From Prorocentrum cordatum (taxonomy: Eukaryota > Sar > Dinophyceae > Prorocentrales > Prorocentraceae), in the NCBI GenBank assembly GCA_963575745.1, contig CAUYUJ010007264.1:1-47940 (forward strand): a stretch of DNA of 47,940 nt. The letters run 5' to 3'. This document shows positions 21,007 through 30,269 of this stretch, one piece after another. The translations under genes and the position numbers were made by a program. The number at the start of each line of letters is the position of its first letter. Position 1 is the stretch's first letter. The notes beneath the pieces were generated by a model. That model had not been told where the DNA came from. It saw nothing but the letters and a program-made list of their open reading frames with translations, and made no database searches.

Positions 21007-21108
21007 ATCCTACTCCTTTCCTCCTCCAAATATGAAAACGAAGAGGAAGAGGATGAGGAGGAGGAGGAGGAGGACCAGGAGGTTGAGGATTAGGATGAGG
21101 AGGAAGCC

Positions 21109-21532
21109 ATGCTATTCACAGGTTTTTTTTGTTTTTTTGGTCAGGGAAGCCACGAAACCTTGCTATTCACATGGTTTTTTGGTTTTTTTGGTTTTCAGAA
21201 GCTCCACAAACTAGGCCAGGAGGTCTTATGGACGGCTGAAAACCAAAAAAAAACATGTGAATAGCAGCGTTTGGTGGCCACGATTCCACCAAACGCTGCT
21301 ATTCACAGGTTTTTTTTGTTTTTTCTGTCTAGGAAGCCACCAAACGCTGCTATTCACATGTTTTTTTGGTTTTCAGAGGCTCCGCAAGCCCCCGCGGTCC
21401 CCTTCTGGCCAAGCTTGTGGAGCTTCTGAAAACCAAAAAAAAAAAAACAAAAAAACCTGTGAATAGCAAGGTTTCGTGGCTTCCCTGACCAAAAAAACCA
21501 AAAAAACATGTGAATAGCATGGTTTGGTGGGC
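21109..21532. repeat. nested AT-rich inverted repeats
   Basis: The word GCTATTCACATG followed by T7-8, GG and TTTTCAGA occurs forward near 21164 and 21348 and in reverse complement near 21230 and 21430-21515. At the centre, 21256-21277 pairs perfectly over 22 bases with 21286-21307 around an 8-base loop. Confidence 0.9.
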
Positions 21533-21540
21533 AGTGGTGC

Positions 21541-21740
21541 TTTGCAATAGAATTTCTTTGTGCGGCTTTCCAATAGAATCCCTTTGTGGCGCTTTCCAAA
21601 GGATTCCTTTTGTGAGGCTTTCCAATAGAATTCCCTTGTGATGCTTTCCGAAGGATTCCTTTTGTGAGGCTTTCCAATAGAATCCCTTTGTGATGCTTTC
21701 CAAAGGATTCCTTTTGTGAGGCTTTCCAATAGAATTCCTT
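21541..21740 (+). repeat. 26 bp tandem repeat, about eight units in alternating pairs
   Basis: GCTTTCCAATAGAATCCCTT and GCTTTCCAAAGGATTCCTTT units, each 26 bases, alternate to give a 52-base higher-order period. Confidence 0.9.
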
Positions 21741-21835
21741 CTCCTCCTCCTCCTCCTCCTCCTTCTCCTCCTCCTCCTCCTCCTCCTCCTCCTTCTCCTC
21801 CTCCTCTCACTCCTCCTCCGTCTGTTCTTCCTCTT
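21741..21835 (+). repeat. CTC/TCC tract
   Basis: CTCCTCCTC steps to 21835. It is followed at 21840-21875 by GCGCGCTGGCGAAGCGCGCG, a degenerate relative of the GC hairpins without CTAG ends. Confidence 0.85.
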
Positions 21836-21879
21836 CCTGCGCGCAAGTGCGCGCTGGCGAAGCGCGCGATAGCGCCCGC

Positions 21880-22213
21880 GCGCAGCTGAAGATGATGATG
21901 TTCAGCTCACTTCACTACGATCGCAAACAATATGCGGATCCGCGCACATTTCGCCTGGGCATTGCCATATCATTCGCCCGACATATCGCAACGCGGGTGG
22001 CATCTATATGAAGAGGGGCAATGTGAACACACCTCTGGTCTCAAGAACTAACTCGGCCCAAGCGAAATAGACAACAAGCGCAAACGCGCGCCGTACGCCT
22101 GGCCACTCTCACTCCGAACGCCAAGCCTGTCGCCACTAGATCACTCCGCCTGGCCACCTGGCTGCTCCTGCGCGCCGATCTCCAAGCGGGCTCGGCTGCG
22201 TCAGCGAGAGAGC
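21880..22213. other. single-copy-looking DNA downstream of the minus-strand gene
   Basis: Mixed sequence without repeats. It may hold the 3' untranslated region of the minus-strand gene at 22214-22800. Nothing else is seen. Confidence 0.35.
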
Positions 22214-22800
22214 TCACTGAGCGTGGTCCTTGGCCCACGCGTCGCGGAGCATCTGGCCAGTAGCGAGCCAGAGATCGCTGCCGCGGTTCCAGTACGTCCA
22301 CTGGAAGGAGCGCACCTTGCATAGGCCAGAGAGCGAGCAGCAACTGCGCATGTCGCGCTGGGCCGCCTCTCCAAACCTCAGCGCATGCCACCCGCCAACC
22401 TTTCCCGCGCCGGGCAACACCTCCCACCCCCCTGGGCGGCGTTCAGCTGCACTGAAGATTGAGGAGACAGCGCCTACGCAAACAAACGCGTTGCACGTCG
22501 TTCATCTGGCCTGCCTTGTTGCGGAGAAGGACAGACCCCACCGTCTTCGCAATGCCCTTGCCGACCGCCTTGCGCAGGTCGCCCCACGCGCGGTCGATCA
22601 CCTGGGTGCCGCAACGATCACATAATCGAACGCGGGATCGTTCGACTCCCACAAATTGCCGTGGAAGCCGGGGGCAAAGAACTGGTTGCCGCTGTCCCGC
22701 ACTTCAATGTTCGCGGGCCACACGCACACGTTGAACCGATCCTGGGGCAAAAGCAAAGGTGCTTCCTCATTGCCGAAATCAGGAGATGGTCGGTGGCGGG
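22214..22800 (-). CDS. hypothetical protein, minus strand, in pieces
   Basis: Three minus-strand stretches look coding. From about 22790 down to 22622 the frame reads NEEAPLLLPQDRFNVCVWPA, IEVRDSGNQFF and NLWESNDPAFDY. From 22601 down to about 22540 it continues VIDRAWGDLRKAVGKGIAKT. From about 22410 to a TGA at 22214-22216 it reads FGEAAQRDMRSCC, then VRSFQWTYWNRGSDLWLATG and LRDAWAKDHAQ. Stretch one joins stretch two in frame if 20 bases (22602-22621, starting GT and ending AG on the minus strand) are removed. The join to stretch three was not resolved. Amino acid composition is normal and unlike the repeats. No family is recognised and the start is unknown. Confidence 0.45.
22602..22621 (-). 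other. 20-base GT...AG segment between two coding stretches
   Basis: On the minus strand it reads GTGATCGTTGCGGCACCCAG and is followed by another GTGATCG, so a 7-base direct repeat (22615-22621 and 22595-22601) brackets it. Removal restores the frame. It is either an extraordinarily short intron or a small duplication that broke the gene. Confidence 0.5.
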
Positions 22801-23065
22801 AGAGGGGCCATCCAAAAACTTAGTTACCCCCCGCCCTCAAGTCCTCCCCAGCAGCCTAGCGCTGAGCCTGCGTGCGCCCCACCCTGCGTCACGCCGCGTC
22901 TGGCGGCAAGACGTGGCCAACGTGGCCAGGCATGGCGCGCGGCACGAAGGCGTACTCGAAAGCCATGGGTAGAAGACTACCGCGGAGAACTTTGAGGGGG
23001 TTTGAGCACCCTGCGGAGGCCTGAGCGCTAGCGGCAACGGGAGGCACCAGCAGAAGCAGCAGCAG
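22801..23065. other. unassigned DNA
   Basis: GC-rich, non-repetitive. It may contain upstream exons of the minus-strand gene at 22214-22800, but none can be bounded. Confidence 0.3.
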
Positions 23066-23067
23066 CT

Positions 23068-23098
23068 CTTTCTCTCTCTCTCTCTCTCTCGCTCTCTG
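23068..23098 (+). repeat. CT microsatellite
   Basis: TCTCTCTC run. Confidence 0.95.
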
Positions 23099-23116
23099 TG
23101 TTTTTATGTGGCTACA

Positions 23117-23141
23117 AGGGCATCCATTTTTTGGATGCCCT
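23117..23141. repeat. hairpin 1 of the GCATCC set
   Basis: AGGGCATCCA (23117-23126), loop TTTTT, TGGATGCCCT (23132-23141): a perfect 10-base stem. Confidence 0.85.
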
Positions 23142-23239
23142 CATTCTTGCAGGGGGGCTCTGCTGGTTTCTGTACGCCGCCGCTGGCGTGCCGTTCCTGC
23201 GCTCTGTCGCTGCTTCTGTCTGCCTTGTAACATGAGCAG

Positions 23240-23400
23240 CGCCGTCAGCGCCAGACGCACCAGCTGCAGCACCGCCATCAGCAACAGCACCAACAGCATC
23301 GCCGCCAGGATCACAAGCTGCACCATCAGCACCGACAGCGCCACCAGCAGCACCACCACCAGCAACAGCACCATCAGCAGCACCGTCAGGATCACAATTG
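23240..23400 (+). repeat. CAG/CAC-rich imperfect trinucleotide region
   Basis: AGCACCATCAGCAACAGCAC-like steps. The long minus-strand Leu/Val frame over it is an artefact. Confidence 0.75.
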
Positions 23401-23520
23401 CTTCGGTGACGTTTGAAACATTATGCGGCATGGTTTGCGGCATACTTGTTTCCCACACTCATTTCTGGCTGCGTAATTAATCACGTGCAACTGAAAAGTG
23501 GCTTTTTCAGAGGCGGAGGT

Positions 23521-23543
23521 GGGAACCCATTTTTTGGGTTCCC
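23521..23543. repeat. hairpin 2 of the GCATCC set
   Basis: GGGAACCCA, loop TTTTT, TGGGTTCCC: a perfect 9-base stem. The arm sequence differs from hairpin 1 at paired positions, yet pairing and loop are kept. Confidence 0.85.
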
Positions 23544-23741
23544 GTGTTTTTCCTCCCTTGAGCCCGCGCATAAAAATCCTCATCTCTATTCCTCTGCCTC
23601 TCTCCTGCCCCCTGCCCCCGCCCCGCTCTCTCGCCCGCCCGCGGGTCGTCTTGGAGCGGTCTCCGAAGCTCCTTGAGCCGTCTTGGCGTGGTCTGGCGGA
23701 GGGGGGCGATGGCCTCGCCGGTCGTCTCGGGATTCCCTGGA

Positions 23742-23767
23742 AGGGGCATCCAAAACAGGATGCCCCT
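23742..23767. repeat. hairpin 3 of the GCATCC set
   Basis: AGGGGCATCC (23742-23751), loop AAAACA, GGATGCCCCT (23758-23767): a perfect 10-base stem. It lies just downstream of the stop of the minus-strand gene ending at 23864. Confidence 0.85.
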
Positions 23768-23863
23768 CTCGCCTTCACTAGGTCTGGCCCCAGCAGCGGT
23801 CTTTTGAGTTGTGCTCGTTTTCTCGCCTTGCAACCGAATTCGGCATTAGCGGCGGCAGCCAGC

Positions 23864-25059
23864 CTACTGGTCGCCGAAGCACCCGTCACGGGTGCTCCTC
23901 CGAGCCTTCTTCGCGAGCTCGAAGTACTTCTCCCGCTGCGCGACCGTGGCCAGAGCGATGAAGCGGCACTTGTCCGACAAGAGGTTGTTGTACTTAGCCT
24001 GACAATTCGGAGAAGAACGCTTGACCTTGGATGGGGGCGCACATTGAAAGCCGACGGACTTGGCCGCGCCCTCCCAGGAGCGCGCCTGGGCGAGCGCCGA
24101 AGTTCGTCGGCGTTCAACGGTGCGATTGTTCCAAAGCCAAGCCTGCTTCTCAGAAAGGGCTTGCTCAAGGCGCTTGCGCTCCTTCGCCCCCTCCTGCGTG
24201 GCCGCGGCCGCGCCCTCCGCCTTGCCCTGGGCTCTGGCCTTCTGCGCCTGCCGCCTTTTTCGGCGAGGCGCCGAAAGGAAGGCGAGCGGGGCAAGAGCTG
24301 GCCCGCTGGGAAAACCGCTCCCGAGGGGTCGCGTGGAGGACCTCCAAGAGGCCCAAAGACGACCCTCGCAGGCAGCGCTTTTTTTTTCAAAAGCTCGCTT
24401 CCTGGTTGTCTAGAAGGCCAGCCCTTGCTCGCTCCCTTCAGGCGCGCCGTCGTGCCTCAAGCGCGCCGTTTCCTCGACCAGGTGCTCCAGCTTGTCGTTC
24501 TTGCTCTTGGCCTTCTGGAAGGCCTTCTGGTTGTTCTCGGCTGCGCGCTGGTTGTTCTCGGCTGCGCGCTGGGTGGGGGTTCTGTTGTGCATTGTATTGT
24601 TGTTGGTGGTGTTGCTGTTGTTTGGTGGTGTGTGTGTGTGTGTGTTTAATGATGTGGTTGCGCTATTGCGCGTTGCTAATGGATTACGGTTGTCGTCCGT
24701 TGGTGACGTGGTGCATTGGGCGGTACAACGTCGTTGTTCGCCTGTTACGTTGCTGTGGCTATGCGCCTAAGGGCCAAGGAAGCGTTTTAAGTCCACCCCG
24801 ACACCTGGGCCATGAAGACATCGCGACGCATGTTGAAAAGGTCCTTGCGCTGGCGCTTGACCTGTTGAGCGAGGGCGGCCTTCTCGCCCCGCAAAGCTGC
24901 GCACGTCTTGCGATACTTCCGCAGGTGTCTCTGCGCAGCCTCCCTCGGGTACTGCTTGACCCACGGCTTGGCGATCCAGTTCTTCAAGGACTTGGCGCGC
25001 TTGCGATCGCGACACCTGTCGGTTTTAGTCTTCACGGCCTTCGCTGATGCAGCTGGCAT
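23864..25059 (-). CDS. basic coiled-coil-like hypothetical protein, three or more exons
   Basis: Exon 1 runs from an ATG at 25059 down to 24805 (85 codons, MPAASAKAVKTKTDRCRDRK to FMAQ). Intron 1 is 24804-24569, starting GTGTCG and ending CCCACCCAG, with both junctions in phase 0. Exon 2 starts at 24568 (RAAENNQRAAENNQKAFQKA) and stays open to 24413. The last exon ends at a TAG at 23864-23866 and includes RKRLEQALSEKQAWLWNNRT, RFIALATVAQREKYFELAKK and TRDGCFGDQ. Its 5' border is not resolved. The protein is rich in Lys, Arg, Glu, Gln and Ala with few prolines, as in long helices or coiled coils. It is probably nuclear or structural, but no family is recognised. RAAENNQ is a perfect tandem duplication. 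Confidence 0.6.
23878..23896. repeat. hairpin 4, inside the last codons of the coiled-coil gene
   Basis: AGCACCCG, loop TCA, CGGGTGCT. It covers the codons for TRDGCF near the C-terminus. Confidence 0.75.
24569..24804 (-). other. intron 1 of the coiled-coil gene
   Basis: On the minus strand it begins GT directly after a complete CAG codon and ends CACCCAG before a complete CGC codon. It contains a CA-rich stretch. Removal joins two open frames in phase. Confidence 0.65.
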
Positions 25060-25159
25060 GGCGTGCTGTGGCGGCAGCGCTGGGGAGAGAAGTAGCAAAC
25101 AAAAAACAACCACTCGATTCATAACAAACTACGGATGGTTGCACCCAGTTAGGCTGAGG

Positions 25160-25670
25160 CGGAGGAGGGAGAGGAATACGAGGATGAGGAGGCGGACAAG
25201 GAAACTGAGGAGGGAGGAGGGTGAGGGGTAGGAGGAGGATGAGAAAGAAGAGGGTGAAGAGGAGTAGGAGGAGGAGGACGAGCAGGATGATGAGGATGAT
25301 GAGGGTGAGAATGAAGAGGGTAAATAAGAAGATGAGGATGAGGAGGATGAGGAAGAGGAGGAGGAGGAGGATGAAGAATATGATGCGGCTGATGAGGAAG
25401 ATGAGGAATATGAGGGCGCGGAGGAAGAAGAGGATGATGAGGATAATAATGATGATGAGGATGATGACAATGATGATGACGATGAGGAAGAATAGGATGA
25501 TGATGATCAGGAGGCGGACAAGTAAAAGGAGGAGGGCGGATGATGAGGGGTAGGAGTAAGAGAAGGAAGATGATGCTGATGATGATGATGATGATGTGCA
25601 GGACCAGGAAAAAGAGAGTGAGAAGGATGGGTTGGAGGAGCAGGAGGAGGAGGAGGAGGAGGGGGAGCAA
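25160..25670 (+). repeat. GAG/GAT purine-rich tract
   Basis: GAGGAGGAT and GATGATGA steps for about 500 bases. The frames are poly-Arg/Met or, on the other strand, poly-Ser/Ile/Leu, and are not genes. Confidence 0.9.
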
Positions 25671-25920
25671 TGAGCAATGAGCAATGCGCGGAGAGTCCAA
25701 ATACGTTACTCAAGCCTCACATCATAGAAGTGGCAGCGCACTCTGCGCGACCCAACTTCGAGGGCAGCGGACTCTGCGCGACCCCCCTGGCAGGACCAGC
25801 ACTGCTCCCGAACGACGGCGAATCTCGAGCACCGCGCAGGCGCGTAAGAGGATGCGGGAGGAGGACGAGGAGGAGGATCATCGGAATTATCGCGGGACGG
25901 GGTGCTGGGGGGGGGGGCTG
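25671..25920. other. unassigned DNA
   Basis: It contains the word ACTCTGCGCGACCC twice (about 25740 and 25771), an imperfect duplication. No gene. Confidence 0.4.
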
Positions 25921-25921
25921 A

Positions 25922-25923
<2 letters not shown>

Positions 25924-25962
<39 letters not shown>

Positions 25963-25977
25963 TATATATATATATAT
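25924..25977. repeat. TA microsatellite
   Basis: TATATA with two TTATAT interruptions. Confidence 0.97.
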
Positions 25978-26139
25978 TCCTTTCCCTATCAAAATATAAG
26001 GGAACCCCCCCCCCCGGATGGGCGTCACCTAATTCGCCCCCCCGGAAGAGCTCTGAACGGGCTCACGACAGCTCCGACAATGCCCGACATTACCCCCAAG
26101 CTGGCCCGACCGGCCCGCATTCCGCTTTATGATGCCCCA

Positions 26140-26545
26140 GTTGTTCCCACGAAGGCCCACGAGGCCTCCAAGACGCCCCAAGAGGCCTCCGAGAGCCTTC
26201 CCAAGAGAGCCCCAACAGGCAAAATTCATTGATTCCCATTGGTCTTCGACGATTCTTGGATTTACGCGTTTGCCACACCCGCCTCTCCAAAACGGCCACA
26301 TGGGGACTCCAAGATTGCCCCCAGACGGCTTAAGACACCTTCAAGACGGCCCCAAGACAGCCCCAAGACGGCCCAAGAGGCTTCTAAGACGGCACCAGGA
26401 CCCTCAAGACGGCTCCAAGAAAGGCCCCACGACAGGATCCGAGCCGACATTTCGGCCCTCCCGCTCCAGGATACCCCGAACACACTCTCCAGAGGCCCCC
26501 AAGGCCCCAAGAGACCCCCAGGAGATCGCCGAGAAGCCACCCATG
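26140..26545 (+). repeat. 10-11 bp minisatellite array with leader
   Basis: Forward CCAAGACGGCCC units flank a leader at 26225-26300 (TTGATTCCCATTGG, then TTTGCCACACCC). This is the last array before the Helitron and gives an outer limit for the element's left end. Confidence 0.8.
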
Positions 26546-26615
26546 AGGCCTCCAAACGCCAAGGCCCGCACTAACAGCGACGACGTACACACCTCGGCCG
26601 CGCCAGGCTCTATTG

Positions 26616-29378
26616 ATGTCCCGTAGCCCTTGGCTCCAGGATTCCGCTGCTGCTCCGCCTCGGCATACGCCGATTGGGATCATGACGGGCGACTCCCCCG
26701 CCGTGCGCAAGAGGCCGGCCTCTCGCGGACGTCCCAGCGCAGATACGTTACATTGCACGCGCTGCGACCAGGACGTCCCGCGGCTGCACTTCGCAGTCCG
26801 CCAACGCCACCGAGCCACCCGCGCGCGCATCACTTGCACCGCCGCTGCCCCGCAGACTTCTGGCATGTCCCGACGCCGACTACAGGTCACTTGCGTTCGT
26901 TGTGGGCTCTCCTTGCCAAGGGAAGCCTTCGCTTGCGACCGCGACAGGACGCATGACAGCGTCTGTCGCGAATGCAGCGTAGTGGGTCGACCGCCCTTAC
27001 AAGAGGTGCCGTTCTCTGTCGGAGACATGAACCGAAGTTGCCCGCATTGTGCGGCCTCCCTCTTTCCAACCGAAACACCGGCGTTTTGCTGCAGCAACGG
27101 CAAGTGGGCGATCACATTCGAGCACTTCTTCTCACCTCCGGCGCCCGCCCTTCTGGAGATATTCCGCTCCACTTGGCCCGCTCGCGACGCCGCGGGCCAT
27201 CTTCTGCACGATCCCACGACCAATTCTCCTCGTCTGACAGGGTTCACGACAGCAAGTCGCCGCTACAACAACTTATTCGCATTGGCTGTTCACGAGATCC
27301 ACAGCGCAGGAAGCACGAAGGAACTTCGATTCGGCAACTACATGCGTCCTTCCAACCTCCGGATTCACGGCACGATGTACAGGCGAGTGCTCACGGCAGC
27401 CGAAACCACCGCTGTGAGATATCTCGTCGTGGACCCTCAAGAACGCACTCGACAAGCCACTACCCTGCAGTTAGACGCGGGGCTGCTCCGTCGCCTGGAA
27501 CGCCTCCTACTGCCCATCAACCCGTTCATGAATGAGATCAAACGCCTCGGAACTATACGTCGCCCTGGGCCCGACGCAGCGGTGCACTTGAAGTGGGACG
27601 AGGACATCAACGAGCTCGCCGCCATCGTCGACGCGCGCGCGGACAGCCACGCTCAACCTCGCACGGTCAAGTTCCGACTGAACTCCTCCACCGCCCCCAA
27701 GTATCTCCATCCACTACACCCTTTCTACGAGCCACTGTCCTACCCACTGTGGTTCCCATCCGGCGGGCGTGGGTGGAGCCCGGATGCGATGGTCAACGGC
27801 GCGCACATCAGCCAAATGTGGTGGTACCGGCAATGCATGCTACGGTTGTCTCACATGCACGCTTGCGGACGATTGCTCAACGAATGGCTCGTTAATATGT
27901 ACTGTCGCATGGGGGACGACAGACTGAGCCTCCTCCGCCGTGACCAGCCCAAACTGCGTGGCACTAGACGTCAGGTCTGCGAGATGATTGCGAGCACCGC
28001 CGACCCAGCTCCTGCTGTGGCCCGCGTGCTCTTGCCCTCGAGCGTGCCGGGGTCCCCGCGCCACCTCAGACGTCTTCGAGTCGACTGCTTGGAACTGGCG
28101 CGTCGTAAAGGCCCGCCCACTTTCTTTATCACTCTGACATGCAACCCATACTGGCCAGAAATTCAATCAGCCCTCTTGCCTGGACAAACCGCTGCTGACA
28201 GACCAGACGTCGTCGTCCGCGTGTTCCACGCGCGACTCCTGGAGACGGTTTCCTTTCTGAAGACCGACTTCTCTGGGCGCAGAAGGTACATCATCCGCGT
28301 GATTGAGTATCAGATGCGGGGCCTCCCTCATGCACGCATTGCGCTCGCGGTGGACAACCCCCCCTGCGCGCCCGAGGAGATCGATGCTCTCACATCGTGC
28401 GAAGTCCCTCCTGAACATGGCCCACTCCGCGAGCGCGTCCTGCATCACATGATTCATCGGTGCAATCATTCCTGCCATCCCAACGACCCTGCCCAGGAGT
28501 GCATCAAAGGATGCCCGTGGCCGTTCGCAGACACCACCGAGATCGACGCCAGAGGGTGCCCGCACCATCGCCGACGTCCGTGCTCTAACACTTGCCCAAA
28601 TTGCCAATCTGCCGGGCCTGCCTACGGACGACGACATGTCTGCTGCAATCGACTGGTCGTCGAGTACTCCCCCAGCATTTTGTTGAAGTGGGACGGCCAC
28701 GCGAACGTTAAGTTCGCCGGATCTGTCAATCTGTTCGAATACCTATTCAAGTACCTCTTCAAGGGACCCGACCACACCATGTACACCATCGGCTCGGAAG
28801 ACCAGCCGACCGACGAAATTGCCGACTGGCTACGCGGCAGGTACCTGGTCGCCACGGAATGCGCATGGCGAATCTTCGGCTACACCACGTACGAGCGCGT
28901 GCCTACGGTACTTTGTCTGCCGGTGCACCTTCCCGGCGAGGACTGGGTCGACTTTGACGAGGGATTCGAAGCCGATGCTTTGGACCACACTACGTCCCAG
29001 TTGGAGCGCTATTTCTACCGCCCGAACCGAGAGCCATTCCTCGGCTGCAAATACACAGAGTACTTCGAACGTTTCATTGTCAGCACGACTTGCCCCGTGG
29101 CGTTACGCGGTTTCTTCCCCGATGTGTTCGGACACCACCTCGTCGAACCGCCAAGAAGCGAGTGGCCTACCCTGTCTGCAAGATGGCACCGAATACCTGC
29201 AGACACCACCGTTCGACCAACTGTGGACATGGCGCCGCCCGGACGCCAAAACTACGTGTACGTCCGCATGCGAAGCGAACCGCCCGTGTGCCGCCTGGAG
29301 ATGAAGTACCCCCGGCAGAAGGACGTCTTCTACCTCCGGCAGATGCTCCTGCACTTTCCTAAGAGGACCGGGACTTAA
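26616..29378 (+). CDS. Helitron replication initiator (Rep) half of RepHel
   Basis: This is the Helitron-like N-terminal/Rep protein that nicks and joins single-stranded DNA during rolling-circle transposition. Reading from the ATG at 26616 (920 codons), it has Cys-pair zinc-binding stretches at residues 47-160 (CTRC, CVRC, CREC, CPHC, CCSNGK), the family motif FFITLTCNPYWPEI at 503-516, and the two-tyrosine motif YLFKYLFKG at 709-717 (Y709, Y713). The metal-binding HUH motif at 572-574 reads H-A-R, where the family has H-hydrophobic-H. An alternative start is ATG 26682 (MTGDSP), preferred if 26621-26638 is a spliced-leader relic. The frame ends in KRTGT just where the family continues into the helicase, which follows at 30679. 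Identity as a Helitron Rep is firm; activity is doubtful. Confidence 0.92.
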   Translation: MSRSPWLQDSAAAPPRHTPIGIMTGDSPAVRKRPASRGRPSADTLHCTRCDQDVPRLHFAVRQRHRATRARITCTAAAPQTSGMSRRRLQVTCVRCGLSLPREAFACDRDRTHDSVCRECSVVGRPPLQEVPFSVGDMNRSCPHCAASLFPTETPAFCCSNGKWAITFEHFFSPPAPALLEIFRSTWPARDAAGHLLHDPTTNSPRLTGFTTASRRYNNLFALAVHEIHSAGSTKELRFGNYMRPSNLRIHGTMYRRVLTAAETTAVRYLVVDPQERTRQATTLQLDAGLLRRLERLLLPINPFMNEIKRLGTIRRPGPDAAVHLKWDEDINELAAIVDARADSHAQPRTVKFRLNSSTAPKYLHPLHPFYEPLSYPLWFPSGGRGWSPDAMVNGAHISQMWWYRQCMLRLSHMHACGRLLNEWLVNMYCRMGDDRLSLLRRDQPKLRGTRRQVCEMIASTADPAPAVARVLLPSSVPGSPRHLRRLRVDCLELARRKGPPTFFITLTCNPYWPEIQSALLPGQTAADRPDVVVRVFHARLLETVSFLKTDFSGRRRYIIRVIEYQMRGLPHARIALAVDNPPCAPEEIDALTSCEVPPEHGPLRERVLHHMIHRCNHSCHPNDPAQECIKGCPWPFADTTEIDARGCPHHRRRPCSNTCPNCQSAGPAYGRRHVCCNRLVVEYSPSILLKWDGHANVKFAGSVNLFEYLFKYLFKGPDHTMYTIGSEDQPTDEIADWLRGRYLVATECAWRIFGYTTYERVPTVLCLPVHLPGEDWVDFDEGFEADALDHTTSQLERYFYRPNREPFLGCKYTEYFERFIVSTTCPVALRGFFPDVFGHHLVEPPRSEWPTLSARWHRIPADTTVRPTVDMAPPGRQNYVYVRMRSEPPVCRLEMKYPRQKDVFYLRQMLLHFPKRTGT
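26621..26640 (+). other. possible degraded dinoflagellate spliced-leader sequence
   Basis: CCGTAGCCCTTGGCTCCAGG matches the 5' block CCGTAGCC and the 3' block TTGGCTC of the dinoflagellate trans-spliced leader, with a shortened middle and one inserted base before AG. It sits 42 bases before ATG 26682. Relic leaders mark genes that re-entered the genome from mRNA. The match is seen; the origin is inferred. Confidence 0.4.
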
Positions 29379-29924
29379 ACCACCCTCCTGCTCTTCTGCC
29401 CGAAACGACCCCCCCAGACCACCTGACGATCTTCCACGCCTCCATACGACTTTGGCGAGTTCTCGGTCACGTGACCGACTCGCTCAACCCATGCCCCTGC
29501 TTCTCTCTAGCCTCCCCGTTCCCCCGGGGCCGCTGCCGCCGACCATGTCCCTGCTCAGACCACTCGCACCATTTCCCTTTCGGAACACAAGCGCCTTGAA
29601 ACCCTCGGCCACTTCAAGCATGTCACGGGACCCCCGCGGGCCACAATGCACCTCAGTCCCCGGACCCTCGCCCCTCTCGCCCCGCTAGCCAGTCCACGCA
29701 AGCTGTGGGAACCCACCCTTGTGACGAAGTGATCCACCCCGCCGGCCCGAACCCTGCGTCGCCCGACCCGCGACCACGGGAACCTCCCAGCCCACGACGC
29801 ACTCCCGTTCCCAAACCATCACCCAGACCACTGCACCCACCAATTCACGGAAGCTGTGGGAACCCACCCGTTCCCCGAACGGATGCCCCCCGCCCCACCT
29901 ATCCCCGTCGCCCGATGATAATGG

Positions 29925-29966
29925 TGATGATGGTGACGATGATGATCATGATCATGATGATGATGC

Positions 29967-29998
<32 letters not shown>

Positions 29999-30000
29999 GT
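29925..30000 (+). repeat. GAT microsatellite
   Basis: GATGATGATG run. A longer, looser one occupies 30270-30518. Confidence 0.95.
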
Positions 30001-30269
30001 CCCCCCGGCCTGTCCACGCAAGCTGTGGGAACCTCCCTTGGCCCGCCAGCCCCCAGTTCAATTACCTCCTCCACCACTGCACGCAAGCTGTGGGAACCCA
30101 CCCGCTGCCCCAACAGATGCACCCCGCCCGATTCCACCCCCATCGCGCCCCCCACGTAAGCTGTCATATCCACCTGCCTGCGACAGTCCCGCCACCGTGC
30201 CATTCCAGCAAGCTCGGCGGCATTCGTTCGAGGGAACACCGGAGACCGTAAGAACGAGGGATGAACAAC

